From the NCBI GenBank assembly GCA_022793815.1, contig JAAWDP010000022.1, positions 1-42,538 on the forward strand: a DNA stretch of 42,538 nucleotides, in the 5' to 3' direction. Below, in pieces: positions 33,809 to 41,349 of the stretch (the first letter of the stretch is position 1; each line of letters opens with the position of its first letter). A program made the translations under genes and the position numbers. This DNA comes from Clostridia bacterium (GTDB lineage Bacteria; Bacillota; Clostridia; Christensenellales; Pumilibacteraceae). A model generated the notes under the pieces. That model did no database searches, had not been told where the DNA came from, and saw only the letters and a program-made list of their open reading frames with translations.

Positions 33809-34882
33809 TTACCTCTCTATTATTACGGCGTGACTTATGCAAGGTATTGTTTCGCCTTGATAACAGCTCTGAGTGCTCATAAGTGCGCCGGTTGCCAAAT
33901 ATGCTATTCTGCTGAATTGCCCCTGCTCCATTTTGTCCAATACGAACGAATTTAAAATCGATGCGCTGCATCCCGCGCCGCTGCCGCCCTGATAGCATTT
34001 TTGCGTGACGTCGTAAATTATGTTTCCGCAATCGATATAATTTTGACCGAGATAGTGGCCTTTTTCCAACATGAGGTCGCGGAGTATGTCCGAGCCGAGT
34101 TTTCCCAAATCTCCTGTCAAAATCAAATCGTAATCATCCGAATCCGTATTTGTGTCCTCGAATAATGCCGAAAGTGTATCCATTGCGGCAGGGGCCATTG
34201 CCGCCCCCATATTGTTTAAATCGTTTGTACCGAAATCCACGACTTTTCCCAATGTTGCACATGTGATTTTCGGTCCGCTTCCGTTTTTGGAAAGAATGCT
34301 TCCTCCAGCTCCCGTGACCGTCCACTGCGCATACGGCGGACGCTGGCAACCGTATTCCAACGGATATCTGAACTGACGTTCGGCAGTCGCGAAGTGACTC
34401 ACGGTAGCGCATGCAACGGTGTCAAAATATCCGGCGCTGACGAATGCGGCGCCTATCGCCAAGGACTCCGACATTGTCGAACATGCGCTGTAAAGCCCCA
34501 GATGAGGCATAGACAGTTCTCTTGCGACATAACTTGAACTTGTCAACTGGTTCAAAAGGTCGCCCGTCAGCAATAGTTCTACGTCGTTTTCCGTAAGTTT
34601 CGCATCGGCTATCGCACCTTTTATGACAGCCATCAGCATATCTATTTCCGCCCTTTCGAATGTCTTTTCTCCCCATTTCGCGTCTTTGACTACGCTGTGG
34701 AAATATGAGCCTACTGGTCCCTTGCCCTCTTTTTCGCCCACTACGGACATGCGTCCGATTATTTTAGGGGGAATTTCGAAAAATATGGTTTGACCTCGCT
34801 TTATTGACTTTTGCGGCTGCGGCGACATTATGACTTTTTCGGTGAAACCGCAGTTCTCACCCTTGTGCAAAGTTACGCTCAT
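33809..34882 (-). CDS. spoVAD: Stage V sporulation protein AD (SpoVAD)
   Basis: A 357-residue SpoVAD, a thiolase-fold protein on the inner forespore membrane that binds dipicolinic acid. The thiolase-like positions are visible around SACSTMSESLAIGAAFVSAG (nucleophile-like cysteine) and CYQGGSGAGCSAS. Length and N-terminus are normal. GGGAG precedes the ATG, which lies 1 base after the spoVAC stop (TGATATG). Together with SpoVAC and SpoVAE it forms the minimal Clostridial SpoVA set; the larger Bacillus set (AA, AB, AF) is not present here. Confidence 0.95.
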   Translation of the reverse strand: MSVTLHKGENCGFTEKVIMSPQPQKSIKRGQTIFFEIPPKIIGRMSVVGEKEGKGPVGSYFHSVVKDAKWGEKTFERAEIDMLMAVIKGAIADAKLTENDVELLLTGDLLNQLTSSSYVARELSMPHLGLYSACSTMSESLAIGAAFVSAGYFDTVACATVSHFATAERQFRYPLEYGCQRPPYAQWTVTGAGGSILSKNGSGPKITCATLGKVVDFGTNDLNNMGAAMAPAAMDTLSALFEDTNTDSDDYDLILTGDLGKLGSDILRDLMLEKGHYLGQNYIDCGNIIYDVTQKCYQGGSGAGCSASILNSFVLDKMEQGQFSRIAYLATGALMSTQSCYQGETIPCISHAVIIER

Positions 34883-34883
34883 A

Positions 34884-35351
34884 TCAGATTCTCCCGAATA
34901 TTATCAAATGTATTAGCCCCGCTACCGTAGACCATACTATTCCGTTTACGACTACCGGACCGACAACGGAAAACAATTTCACGCTCGTGCCGAAAATAAG
35001 TCCTTCGGTTTTGAATTCCATAGACGCGCTTGACATCGCATTCGCAAATCCCGTTATAGGGAGAAAAGAACCGGCGCCGCCGCGTCTTGCAATTACGTCG
35101 TAAAAGCCGAATCCCGTAAAAAGTATTGCAACGCTTATTAAAATCATGGAAGTTATGTTTCCGAGCATATCCTGAGACATCGAAGGAAAAATCATTTTGA
35201 ATATGTCGAATACGCCCTGACCTATACAGCAAGTCAGTCCGCCTATCCAGAAACTGTTCCAAAGCGATTTCCAAAACGATGTCGTCGGAGTAATGGCATT
35301 GACATAATCCCCGTATCGCTTATTTCTTTTGTCCGTTAAGCTGTTGTTCAA
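34884..35351 (-). CDS. spoVAC: Stage V sporulation protein AC (SpoVAC)
   Basis: A 155-residue membrane protein with about three to four helices (~25-50, 58-82, 120-150), the mechanosensitive pore component of the SpoVA channel in Bacillus. Family motifs include FWIGGLTCCIGQ and RRGGAGSFLPITGFANAMSS in outline. It starts with TTG at 35351, 8 bases after GGAGG; no upstream ATG is available in frame. The first 32 bp overlap a small ORF (35320-35433). This is the first recognised gene of the spoVA operon, which follows the sigF terminator and is expected to be sigma-G dependent in the forespore. Confidence 0.93.
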   Translation of the reverse strand: MNNSLTDKRNKRYGDYVNAITPTTSFWKSLWNSFWIGGLTCCIGQGVFDIFKMIFPSMSQDMLGNITSMILISVAILFTGFGFYDVIARRGGAGSFLPITGFANAMSSASMEFKTEGLIFGTSVKLFSVVGPVVVNGIVWSTVAGLIHLIIFGRI

Positions 35352-35433
35352 TTTTGTCGCCTCCCTCTTTTATATAAATTTCGTTGTCTTCCGTATTGGA
35401 GTATAACTCATTGTTGATTTCTCTGTGATTCAT
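35320..35433 (-). CDS. Small 37-residue ORF ahead of spoVAC
   Basis: ATG at 35433 with GAGGA about 7 bases upstream; it encodes 37 very polar residues (MNHREINNELYSNTEDNEI, then ...KIEQQLNGQKK) without a membrane helix. It overlaps the spoVAC start by 32 bp in another frame, so its translation would feed into spoVAC. CATATTA at 35451-35457 (minus) upstream matches the -10 of forespore sigma factors (CATANTA), though no good -35 is seen. I do not recognise the family. It may be a real forespore peptide or a coupling leader ORF. Confidence 0.5.
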   Translation of the reverse strand: MNHREINNELYSNTEDNEIYIKEGGDKIEQQLNGQKK

Positions 35434-35490
35434 GTTTTTATCCTCGCTTTTAATATGCAAAAACAAATTGTGTTTTATCCGCTGTAAATA

Positions 35491-35532
35491 AAATAAAAAA
35501 ACAAGCGCATAAAATTTTATGTGCGCTTGTTT
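35491..35532 (-). terminator. Terminator after sigF
   Basis: On the minus strand, AAACAAGCGCACATAAAA pairs with TTTTATGCGCTTGTTT (two unpaired bases) and is followed by a T7 run. It separates the spoIIA operon from the spoVA genes, which therefore need their own promoter. Confidence 0.85.
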
Positions 35533-35549
35533 AATCCGAAACAAAATAT

Positions 35550-36266
35550 TTACGATAACTCCGATTTCATTTTATCGAGTATTTTGGATTCCAATCTCGA
35601 TACCTGAACTTGCGATACATTCAAAACTCGGGCGACTTCGCTTTGAGTCTTATCTCTGAAATAGCGTAAAATTATGATTTTCTTTTCTCGCTCGTCAAGT
35701 TTGTCTATTGTATCTTTCAGAATGATTTTGTCGAGATTTTCTTCGGAACTTTCGTCCGAAGCCAGTTTTTCGGATAGCGACTGACTGTGTTCGTCGTCGG
35801 TTTTATCATAAATCGAAATGGGAAATTTCAAAGAATCCAATGCAAAGACTACTTCTTGCGCATCTATACCGAATGCTGCTGCAATTTCATCCACTTTCGG
35901 ACTTGCTTGATGCTCGTTTTTATAGGACTGAGTAAAGTATGCTATCTTTGCCGCAAGAGATTTTGTCGAGCGGGAAACCTTTATATATCCGTCGTCGCGC
36001 AAAAAACGTTTTACCTCTCCCGCAATCATCGGGACAGCATAAGTCGAAAATTTGACGCCGAATTCAGGTGCAAAATTTTTAATTGCCTTTAAAAAACCGA
36101 TACTGCCAAGCTGATATAAATCCTCGTACTCGACGCCTTTATTTCTGAACCGTCGGATAACGCTTTTAATCAAAGGGGAATTTTCCGTTAGGATTCTTGT
36201 TTTTGCGGCTTCGTCCCCGTTTTGCGCCGATTTTATCAAAGACAAAAGTTCTTCTTGTTCAATCAC
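35550..36266 (-). CDS. sigF: RNA polymerase sigma-F factor
   Basis: A 238-residue sigma-70-family factor of the SigF/SigG/SigB group, the first forespore-specific sigma. Region 2 includes YEDLYQLGSIGFLKAIKNF and FSTYAVPMIAGEVKRFLRDDG in outline; region 3 is ~110-150; region 4 ends with TQSEVARVLNVSQVQVSRLE. It is called SigF rather than SigG because it directly follows spoIIAA and spoIIAB, overlapping the latter by 4 bp (ATGA). Its activity is held by SpoIIAB until SpoIIAA is dephosphorylated in the forespore. Confidence 0.95.
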   Translation of the reverse strand: MIEQEELLSLIKSAQNGDEAAKTRILTENSPLIKSVIRRFRNKGVEYEDLYQLGSIGFLKAIKNFAPEFGVKFSTYAVPMIAGEVKRFLRDDGYIKVSRSTKSLAAKIAYFTQSYKNEHQASPKVDEIAAAFGIDAQEVVFALDSLKFPISIYDKTDDEHSQSLSEKLASDESSEENLDKIILKDTIDKLDEREKKIIILRYFRDKTQSEVARVLNVSQVQVSRLESKILDKMKSELS

Positions 36267-36709
36267 TTTTCGTCCGCCTGTTCGTCTTTATTCATATCGA
36301 AATTCTTGCTCATTTTCACAACGGTTCCCTGAGGGGAGTTCGGAAAAACATCAAGCGAATCCATAAACGATTCCATTACGGTGAAACCCATTCCCGACCT
36401 CTCTTCGTTCGGCTTTGTAGTGAAAAAAGGCTGTCTGGCTTGGTTTATGTTTTCTATTCCCACGCCTCGGTCCCTTATTTCGATATGTAAGCACCGTCCG
36501 TCGATTTCGGCAATGATTTCTATTTCCCCTTCACCGTAATTATAGGCGTGCACAACACAGTTGGTTACCGCTTCTGACACTGCGGTCTTAATGTCGCTTA
36601 TTTCGTCGATGGTAGGGTTTAATTCCGTACAAAAAGCGCCCACAACGCTGCGTGCGAATGCTTCGTTTTTTCCTACGGCTTTGATTTTCAAGTTCATAAA
36701 ATTGTCCAT
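36263..36709 (-). CDS. spoIIAB: Anti-sigma-F factor SpoIIAB
   Basis: A 148-residue GHKL-type protein kinase and anti-sigma factor. The ATP site shows EAVTNCVVHAYN (N box), RDRGVGIENI and SGMGFTVMESF. It binds and silences SigF, and phosphorylates SpoIIAA. GGAGAG lies upstream of the ATG at 36709; a second ATG four codons in is possible. It begins 21 bp after spoIIAA and overlaps sigF. Confidence 0.95.
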   Translation of the reverse strand: MDNFMNLKIKAVGKNEAFARSVVGAFCTELNPTIDEISDIKTAVSEAVTNCVVHAYNYGEGEIEIIAEIDGRCLHIEIRDRGVGIENINQARQPFFTTKPNEERSGMGFTVMESFMDSLDVFPNSPQGTVVKMSKNFDMNKDEQADEK

Positions 36710-36730
36710 TGTGTTTTTTCTCTCCGCAAA

Positions 36731-37039
36731 CTAATTTATTTTAGGCATTATTTTGTAAATGCCGCTTAACGACAGCACTTTATCTACCGGACGTGACGGA
36801 CGGGCTATTTGTAAACTTACGCCTCTGTCGCGAAGCAATTTATATCTTCCTATGAGTACGCCTATGCCCGTACTGTCCATAAATGAGAGCTGTGACATGT
36901 CTATTACTACCGAGTCCATCGGCTGTCTTTCGAAAATCTCGTCCAAATGTTCCCTTACAAAGGCGGCGTGACTTTCATCCAGCTCTCCTATAAGATTTAC
37001 ATATAATGTTGCGCCGTTAAATCCATGTTGTATATTCAT
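36731..37039 (-). CDS. spoIIAA: Anti-sigma-F factor antagonist SpoIIAA
   Basis: A 102-residue STAS-domain protein. The phosphorylated residue is S56 in SFMDSTGIGVLIGRY, the target of SpoIIAB and of the SpoIIE phosphatase. When unphosphorylated it pulls SpoIIAB off SigF. The ATG at 37039 has GAGGA 7 bases upstream; the extension to 37078 does not match the family. It is the first gene of the spoIIA operon. A TACAAT-like -10 is present upstream, but no convincing sigma-H or sigma-A -35 was found. Confidence 0.95.
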   Translation of the reverse strand: MNIQHGFNGATLYVNLIGELDESHAAFVREHLDEIFERQPMDSVVIDMSQLSFMDSTGIGVLIGRYKLLRDRGVSLQIARPSRPVDKVLSLSGIYKIMPKIN

Positions 37040-37097
37040 AATATTTCCTCGCTTTGTTTGCTTTCCGTATTGTAACAAAAAGACACGAAAAAAATAT

Positions 37098-37120
37098 GCG
37101 ATAATATGACGATTTATCGC
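37098..37120. terminator. Hairpin between spoIIAA and the mntP terminator
   Basis: GCGATAA (37098-37104), a 9-nt loop and TTATCGC (37114-37120), with a T7 run on the plus-strand side and a T-rich stretch on the minus-strand side. It may insulate the spoIIA operon from mntP read-through as a second terminator. Confidence 0.5.
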
Positions 37121-37130
37121 TTTTTTTGCA

Positions 37131-37160
37131 TGAAAAAAAAGCCGATGAAATATCGGCTTG
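37131..37160 (-). terminator. Terminator of mntP
   Basis: Minus strand: AAGCCGAT (37152-37159), a 5-nt loop, ATCGGCTT (37139-37146) and a T-run (complement of A8 at 37133-37140), 23 bp after the mntP stop. Confidence 0.9.
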
Positions 37161-37182
37161 GAATAAATTTATAAGTATAAAA

Positions 37183-37740
37183 TCAAATGAAACTCTCTAT
37201 TAAAATTTTTATGCCTATCAATATCAAAACCGCTCCGCCGATTATTTCGGCAATATAAGTTCTGCCTTTAAACAACCCCAAAAGTTTTTGACCGAAGATG
37301 AGAGCGAGCAAACTCAATATGAATGTGATTGCGGCGATAATCAAAGAGCCAAACCATATTACTACATTCATTGTAAGCAGAGAAACGCCTATTGCCAAAG
37401 CATCGATACTTGTCGCTATGCCCTGCACCAATACCGTGGGAACGGAAAATTTTACGGTTGGGCATTTATTGTTCTTACACGCGTCTATTATCATTTTCAA
37501 TCCTATTATAAGCAGCAGTGCAAATGACAAAATACCGTCGTAAGGACTTAAATAATCCACAAACAACGAACCGAGAAAATACCCTATTATCGGCATGACG
37601 CCTTGCATCAGCCCGAAAATGCCTGCAATAAAAGCCTTGCGTTTGCCGTTAAGCTCCATAATCATTCCGTCACATATCGAAACGGAAAAAGCATCTAAGC
37701 TTAACGATACGGCTATCAATAACAAAAATAAGTAGTCCAT
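37183..37740 (-). CDS. mntP: Manganese efflux pump MntP
   Basis: A 185-residue membrane protein with six predicted helices arranged as two repeats (formerly DUF204). The conserved acidic/polar positions are visible in SLSLDAFSVSICDG (helix 1) and ATSIDALAIGVS (helix 4). It exports Mn2+. AAAGGA precedes the ATG. It is divergent from a ZIP-family importer-type gene, with only 100 bp between the two starts, suggesting common metal control. No yybP-ykoY manganese riboswitch fits in that short gap. Confidence 0.92.
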   Translation of the reverse strand: MDYLFLLLIAVSLSLDAFSVSICDGMIMELNGKRKAFIAGIFGLMQGVMPIIGYFLGSLFVDYLSPYDGILSFALLLIIGLKMIIDACKNNKCPTVKFSVPTVLVQGIATSIDALAIGVSLLTMNVVIWFGSLIIAAITFILSLLALIFGQKLLGLFKGRTYIAEIIGGAVLILIGIKILIESFI

Positions 37741-37840
37741 AGTGTCCTTTATATAACGGCATTGTTTGAATGACGGACAAGCACAGCTATTTGCTTATCT
37801 AAATATAATGCAAGTGAGTTTATACATAAGGAGAAATTAT

Positions 37841-38635
37841 ATGATTGATTTTCTAAACGGTATTCCGCCCTTTTGGATGGCGGTAATTGCAACCACATTT
37901 ACCTGGGGCGTTACCGCATTGGGTGCGGCTACCGTGTTTTTTTTCAAGACGGTCAACAAAAAAGTTCTCGACCTGATGATGGGATTTTCTGCGGGAGTTA
38001 TGATTGCCGCTTCGTTTTGGTCGTTGCTTGCGCCCGCCATAGAATTGTCCGAAACATTGGGATATATCCCGTGGTTGTGGCCGGCTTTTGGCTTTTTGGT
38101 AGGCGGATTGTTTGTCGTGGGAGCTAGCAAACTGCTGGATAGGGCTATAAAACTGAAAGACGAGGAAAAGGGCAAATCACTGAAACGCAGTATAATGCTT
38201 GTCGGTTCGATAACTCTGCATAATATCCCGGAAGGTTTAAGCGTAGGCGTAGCTTTCGGCGCGTTCGCGCTCGGAGTGCCCGGATGTGAATCGGTGGGCG
38301 CATTTTTGCTGGCTCTCGGAATAGGAATACAGAATTTCCCCGAGGGCGTTTCGGTAGCGCTGCCGTTGAGAAGAGAAGGCGTCGGTCGCGGAAAAGCATT
38401 TTTTTGCGGTCAGGCAAGCGGATTTGTCGAACCTATTGCAGCAATACTCGGATTCTTTCTTGCCACCGCGATGCGTTCGGTATTGCCGTTTGCTTTGGCA
38501 TTCAGTGCAGGAGCAATGATATGCGTAGTGGCAAGCGAATTGATTCCCGAAGCCGACGAGCATAAAAATCTTGCTGTCATAGGCTGTATAGTGGGCTTTC
38601 TTGTAATGATGATTCTTGATGTCGCGCTCGGGTAA
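37841..38635 (+). CDS. ZIP-family metal transporter (ZupT/GufA-like)
   Basis: A 264-residue membrane protein with eight predicted helices. The metal path motifs are HNIPEGLSVGVAFGA (helix 4) and NFPEGVSVALPLRREG (helix 5), and a later E in SELIPEADEHK. ZIP proteins usually bring Zn2+, Fe2+ or Mn2+ into the cytoplasm. AAGGAG lies 7 bases before the ATG at 37841; upstream in-frame ATGs would run through the promoter region (TATAAT at 37804-37809). It stands alone, divergent from mntP and convergent with the PNPOx-like gene. Metal preference is not readable from sequence. Confidence 0.9.
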   Translation: MIDFLNGIPPFWMAVIATTFTWGVTALGAATVFFFKTVNKKVLDLMMGFSAGVMIAASFWSLLAPAIELSETLGYIPWLWPAFGFLVGGLFVVGASKLLDRAIKLKDEEKGKSLKRSIMLVGSITLHNIPEGLSVGVAFGAFALGVPGCESVGAFLLALGIGIQNFPEGVSVALPLRREGVGRGKAFFCGQASGFVEPIAAILGFFLATAMRSVLPFALAFSAGAMICVVASELIPEADEHKNLAVIGCIVGFLVMMILDVALG

Positions 38636-38700
38636 TATTACTTATGCCGTAATTCAATATTGTGCTATTCGATTAAAATATTCTTTCTTAATCAAATTAT

Positions 38701-39117
38701 TTACTGCAATTCGAAAGATTCGATTTTGAAATCACAATAATACTCGGCGCTTTTGCAAATAAACCTCAATACGCAGTAATCAGGGTCCGTCACACCCTGC
38801 TTATAGAATAATTTATCGCCGAAACGCCAAATCTCGTTTTTTGTATTTTGGTCTGTGCAAACTTGCATTTCTCCGGTTATTGAAACGCCTTGGTATTTGA
38901 ATCTTCCGCGCTTATAGAAATAAATACAGGCTTTATTGTTTTCGGCATATTGTTTTACCTTTTTCGAAGATGTATTTGTCGAAAAATAAATCGCATTACC
39001 GTCTATTTTACGAGGCGTAAGCATTGCTCTTATTACGGGATAACCTTGTTCGTTAATAGAGGCGATAAATGCTGTTTTTTGTTCTGCTATAAATTTGAAA
39101 ATATCGGATTTATTCAT
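38701..39117 (-). CDS. Pyridoxamine 5'-phosphate oxidase-family flavoprotein
   Basis: A 138-residue split-barrel protein of the PNPOx-like superfamily, probably binding FMN or F420-like cofactors as a dimer. Typical strands are AFIASINEQGYPVIRAML and NAIYFSTNTSSKKVKQY, then ACIYFYKRGRFKYQGVSITG in part. It is much shorter than true PdxH and is unlikely to make PLP; related proteins reduce small molecules or act as general stress proteins. GGAG lies before the ATG, which overlaps the preceding stop by one base (TAATG), so it is translationally coupled to the GNAT-YoaP gene. Confidence 0.85.
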   Translation of the reverse strand: MNKSDIFKFIAEQKTAFIASINEQGYPVIRAMLTPRKIDGNAIYFSTNTSSKKVKQYAENNKACIYFYKRGRFKYQGVSITGEMQVCTDQNTKNEIWRFGDKLFYKQGVTDPDYCVLRFICKSAEYYCDFKIESFELQ

Positions 39118-39881
39118 TACAAAGCTCCTTTTTTGACTTTTTCAATAAGTTCTGCAAATTTCTTCTCATTCAAAATTTCATTTGAAATATATTTTCCGTT
39201 ATAAAATACGGCATAGTTTGTCCAAGCCATAGGCGCATTTTGAGCTTTTTCTTTGGTGTTCAAAAGCACGCTTTCAACCCGTATGTCGTTTTCTTTTGCA
39301 AAATTCTCGATTATCGGAACATATTTTGCGGTAAACGGACATCCGTGCGAATAATACACGACAAATCCTTGCTTGTTTATGAACGGATGTTTTGCGCAGT
39401 CTTTGAACTTAGGCGCTGCCGCATTTTCATCGAATGGCAAGTAAAATAAATTGTAAAAAGGTTCCGCACTATCCGAAACGCGAAAACCTTTATAAGCAAG
39501 ATATTTTGGGTCTGATAGAAACGGCGCTTTTTTTTGTGATGCAACAACCGAAATGCCTAGTTTGCCTTGCTTTTTTGCATCGTCAATGCATGCGGCAAGC
39601 AAATCATTCGAGTACCCGTGTCCCTTAAACGAACCCGACACCCAAAAGCAATTTATATGCATATAACCGTCTGCAATTATCGGATACCACGCATTTTCGG
39701 CAGGTATGTACTCTATAAAGCATTTTCCTCGCTCAACCGACTTTAAGAATACCAAGCCGTCCTTCAATCGTTCGGACATCCATGCCTTTTTACTTGAAAC
39801 TTGAATATCTTTATTGTTAGATATGGCGCAGCATATATGCTCGCTATCCAAATTCTCGCTTGTAACTTTAATATATTCCAT
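39117..39881 (-). CDS. GNAT acetyltransferase fused to YoaP thioredoxin-like domain
   Basis: A 254-residue two-domain protein. The N-terminal GNAT domain (~1-150) has a degenerate acetyl-CoA loop around SGSFKGHGYSNDLLAACI. The C-terminal thioredoxin-like YoaP domain (~165-254) has a single cysteine motif, YYSHGCPFTAKYVP, in place of CxxC. The family is widespread in Clostridia, but its substrate is unknown. The ATG at 39881 is preferred because the family starts EYIKVTSENL; a TTG at 39941 overlaps the upstream stop (TTGA) and cannot be ruled out. It is the middle gene of a three-gene operon. Confidence 0.85.
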   Translation of the reverse strand: MEYIKVTSENLDSEHICCAISNNKDIQVSSKKAWMSERLKDGLVFLKSVERGKCFIEYIPAENAWYPIIADGYMHINCFWVSGSFKGHGYSNDLLAACIDDAKKQGKLGISVVASQKKAPFLSDPKYLAYKGFRVSDSAEPFYNLFYLPFDENAAAPKFKDCAKHPFINKQGFVVYYSHGCPFTAKYVPIIENFAKENDIRVESVLLNTKEKAQNAPMAWTNYAVFYNGKYISNEILNEKKFAELIEKVKKGAL

Positions 39882-39937
39882 ACTTATTTCGTCTTCCTTA
39901 TTTTCTGTCAAAACAGCATTGTATGTTCTCCGTAATT

Positions 39938-40513
39938 TCAATAATATGGCAGTCGACCGTTATCGTTCCATTCTCCGTACATAATATTTTGATTTGTGTT
40001 TTCCAAAAATTTTTTAAGTCGGCTTTTAAATAATTCGGGCTGTTTTTTCTTTATTTGTATGGTATCTATACGTACCCTGCGGTAAAGAGACGGAAAATTT
40101 GTAAAGTTATTCCAAGTTGTATTATCGGCTTTCAATGCCGTTAAAATATCGCTGTCAATAATGAACCCCGACGGGGACATATCGGGCAAAACGGCTCTGC
40201 CGCTATCGGTCATTAGCCCCAACTTTTCCATTCTGCGGCAACGCTCTTTATTTAATTCCGACCATAATGAATTTTTTTTGCGTGGTGTCAATTTCTGTGC
40301 CGTAACACCGTTTTCAAGTCGTTTGGTGGTGCTGTCAATCCAGCCGAAACACATTGCATCTTCTACGGCGTCGACATACCAAAAAGTATCGTCCAATTGC
40401 GGTTTGTCGCGTTTTACGACAACCCAGCATTCATTTTCTTTATTGTGATTTTCCATAAGCCATTGCCGCAATTCTTCACGGTTTTTGACATTTAACAAAT
40501 TAGTCGGTAACAT
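39938..40513 (-). CDS. YdeI/OmpD-associated family protein
   Basis: A 191-residue cytoplasmic protein of the YdeI/OmpD-associated family (sometimes annotated as bacteriocin protection). The typical patterns are FWYVDAVEDAMCFGWIDSTTKRL in outline, then LTPRKKNSLWSELNKERCRRMEKLG. Biochemical function is unknown. Two ATGs are possible, at 40528 and 40513. The second is preferred: it matches the family start and lies 6 bases after a perfect TATAAT that would be inside the coding region if 40528 were used. There is no Shine-Dalgarno. It is the first gene of the operon with GNAT-YoaP and the PNPOx-like gene. Confidence 0.85.
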   Translation of the reverse strand: MLPTNLLNVKNREELRQWLMENHNKENECWVVVKRDKPQLDDTFWYVDAVEDAMCFGWIDSTTKRLENGVTAQKLTPRKKNSLWSELNKERCRRMEKLGLMTDSGRAVLPDMSPSGFIIDSDILTALKADNTTWNNFTNFPSLYRRVRIDTIQIKKKQPELFKSRLKKFLENTNQNIMYGEWNDNGRLPYY

Positions 40514-40519
40514 AATTTT

Positions 40520-40548
40520 ATTATACATTTTTTACGGCGAAAAGGCAA
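40520..40548 (-). promoter_or_regulatory. Promoter placing +1 at the YdeI-like ATG
   Basis: Minus strand: TTGCCT (40543-40548), a 17-bp spacer, a perfect TATAAT (40520-40525), six bases and the ATG at 40513. The transcript would start at the A of the ATG, giving a leaderless mRNA. Confidence 0.7.
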
Positions 40549-40594
40549 ACGAAAACAGGCAATAAATTTGAGTTTGTTGCACCGAGTGAGGAGC

Positions 40595-40633
40595 AAAAAT
40601 AAAACCCGAACCGAGATATTCGATTTGGGTTTT
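40595..40633 (-). terminator. Terminator of the right-edge lipoprotein operon
   Basis: Minus strand: AAAACCC (40627-40633) pairs with GGGTTTT (40601-40607), extended inward by further pairs (AATCGA with TCGGTT, one wobble), followed by ATTTTTG. It lies just after the lipoprotein stop at 40641. Confidence 0.8.
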
Positions 40634-40640
40634 AGTTCGC

Positions 40641-41210
40641 TTAATTCTCCTTATTTTTCAATTTAATTTCTATATTGGAACGCATATTCGCAATAATACG
40701 ATTCCATTCCGGCAAAAACTTTTCATCTTCGTTGTCAACAATCGTTATTTGCAAATAATCTTCATCAATCTGTATCTTTTGAAATTCGGAATTATGATAT
40801 ATCCAGAGCTTAGTATCACATAGAGTTATAATGTCGTTAACTTTCAATAATTCTTTGTTTTCTATATCCACTTGATATTTCAAAAATGAAATGTACTTAT
40901 TTTGATACGGATAATTTATTTCATTTTGCGGCAACGAATGTAATGTTACTTTTAAATTGCCATTCGATAAAGGCAACTTTGCGGCAACTCCCCCCCCAAT
41001 TCGGTTCCAGTTACTGCTTTGCTTGTAACAATGGGAAAGTACATTGTCACATCTTCTGTTGTGCTGCAAATTCTATATTTAATCTGCGGCATATCCGTTT
41101 CTGTGTCATATTTAATAAATTCGTTGCTATCTGTTTGAATCGATTCCTGTCCGCAACCGCTTAATAACACAATAAAACATATCAAAAAAAAATATAAATT
41201 TATATTTCAT
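40641..41210 (-). pseudogene. Lipoprotein gene out of frame at two homopolymers
   Basis: The ATG at 41210 (GGGAG about 10 bases upstream) begins MKYKFIFF and then hits a T9 run (41184-41192 on the plus strand as A9). With T8 the frame continues into LICFIVLLSGCGQES, a perfect lipoprotein signal with lipobox LSGC. That frame runs on until a G8 run (plus-strand C8 at 40990-40997), where it goes out of frame; with G9 it joins VAAKLPLSNGNLKVTLHS and continues to the stop at 40641. The repaired product is about 190 residues, exported, soluble and otherwise unrecognised. As written the gene is off. It could be a phase-variable locus, a decaying gene or a sequencing artefact. Confidence 0.75.
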
Positions 41211-41349
41211 AAGATAAAATCTCCCACTTGATGTATATGAGAGAATTATTAAAAAATAAAACAGGTTGTCGTTTACGGAAGGCTGTTGCTTTTACGAAAC
41301 TTATCTATATACTGTTTAATGTTGTGTATGGGTATAGTTATGAAAAGAA

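Noticed and set aside
33514-34031. Upstream extension of spoVAE to 34031 and other frames inside spoVAD
   Set aside because: The extension is Arg/Asn-rich, unlike SpoVAE, and overlaps the conserved SpoVAD C-terminus. The ATG at 33803 has a proper Shine-Dalgarno.
37741-37840. yybP-ykoY manganese riboswitch upstream of mntP
   Set aside because: The divergent gap is only 100 bp and lacks the conserved stems; MntP has a plain short leader.
38671-38693. GATTAA/TTAATC dyad between the ZIP and PNPOx-like genes
   Set aside because: It is a short AT-only stem with an 11-nt loop and no T-run; too weak to call a terminator.
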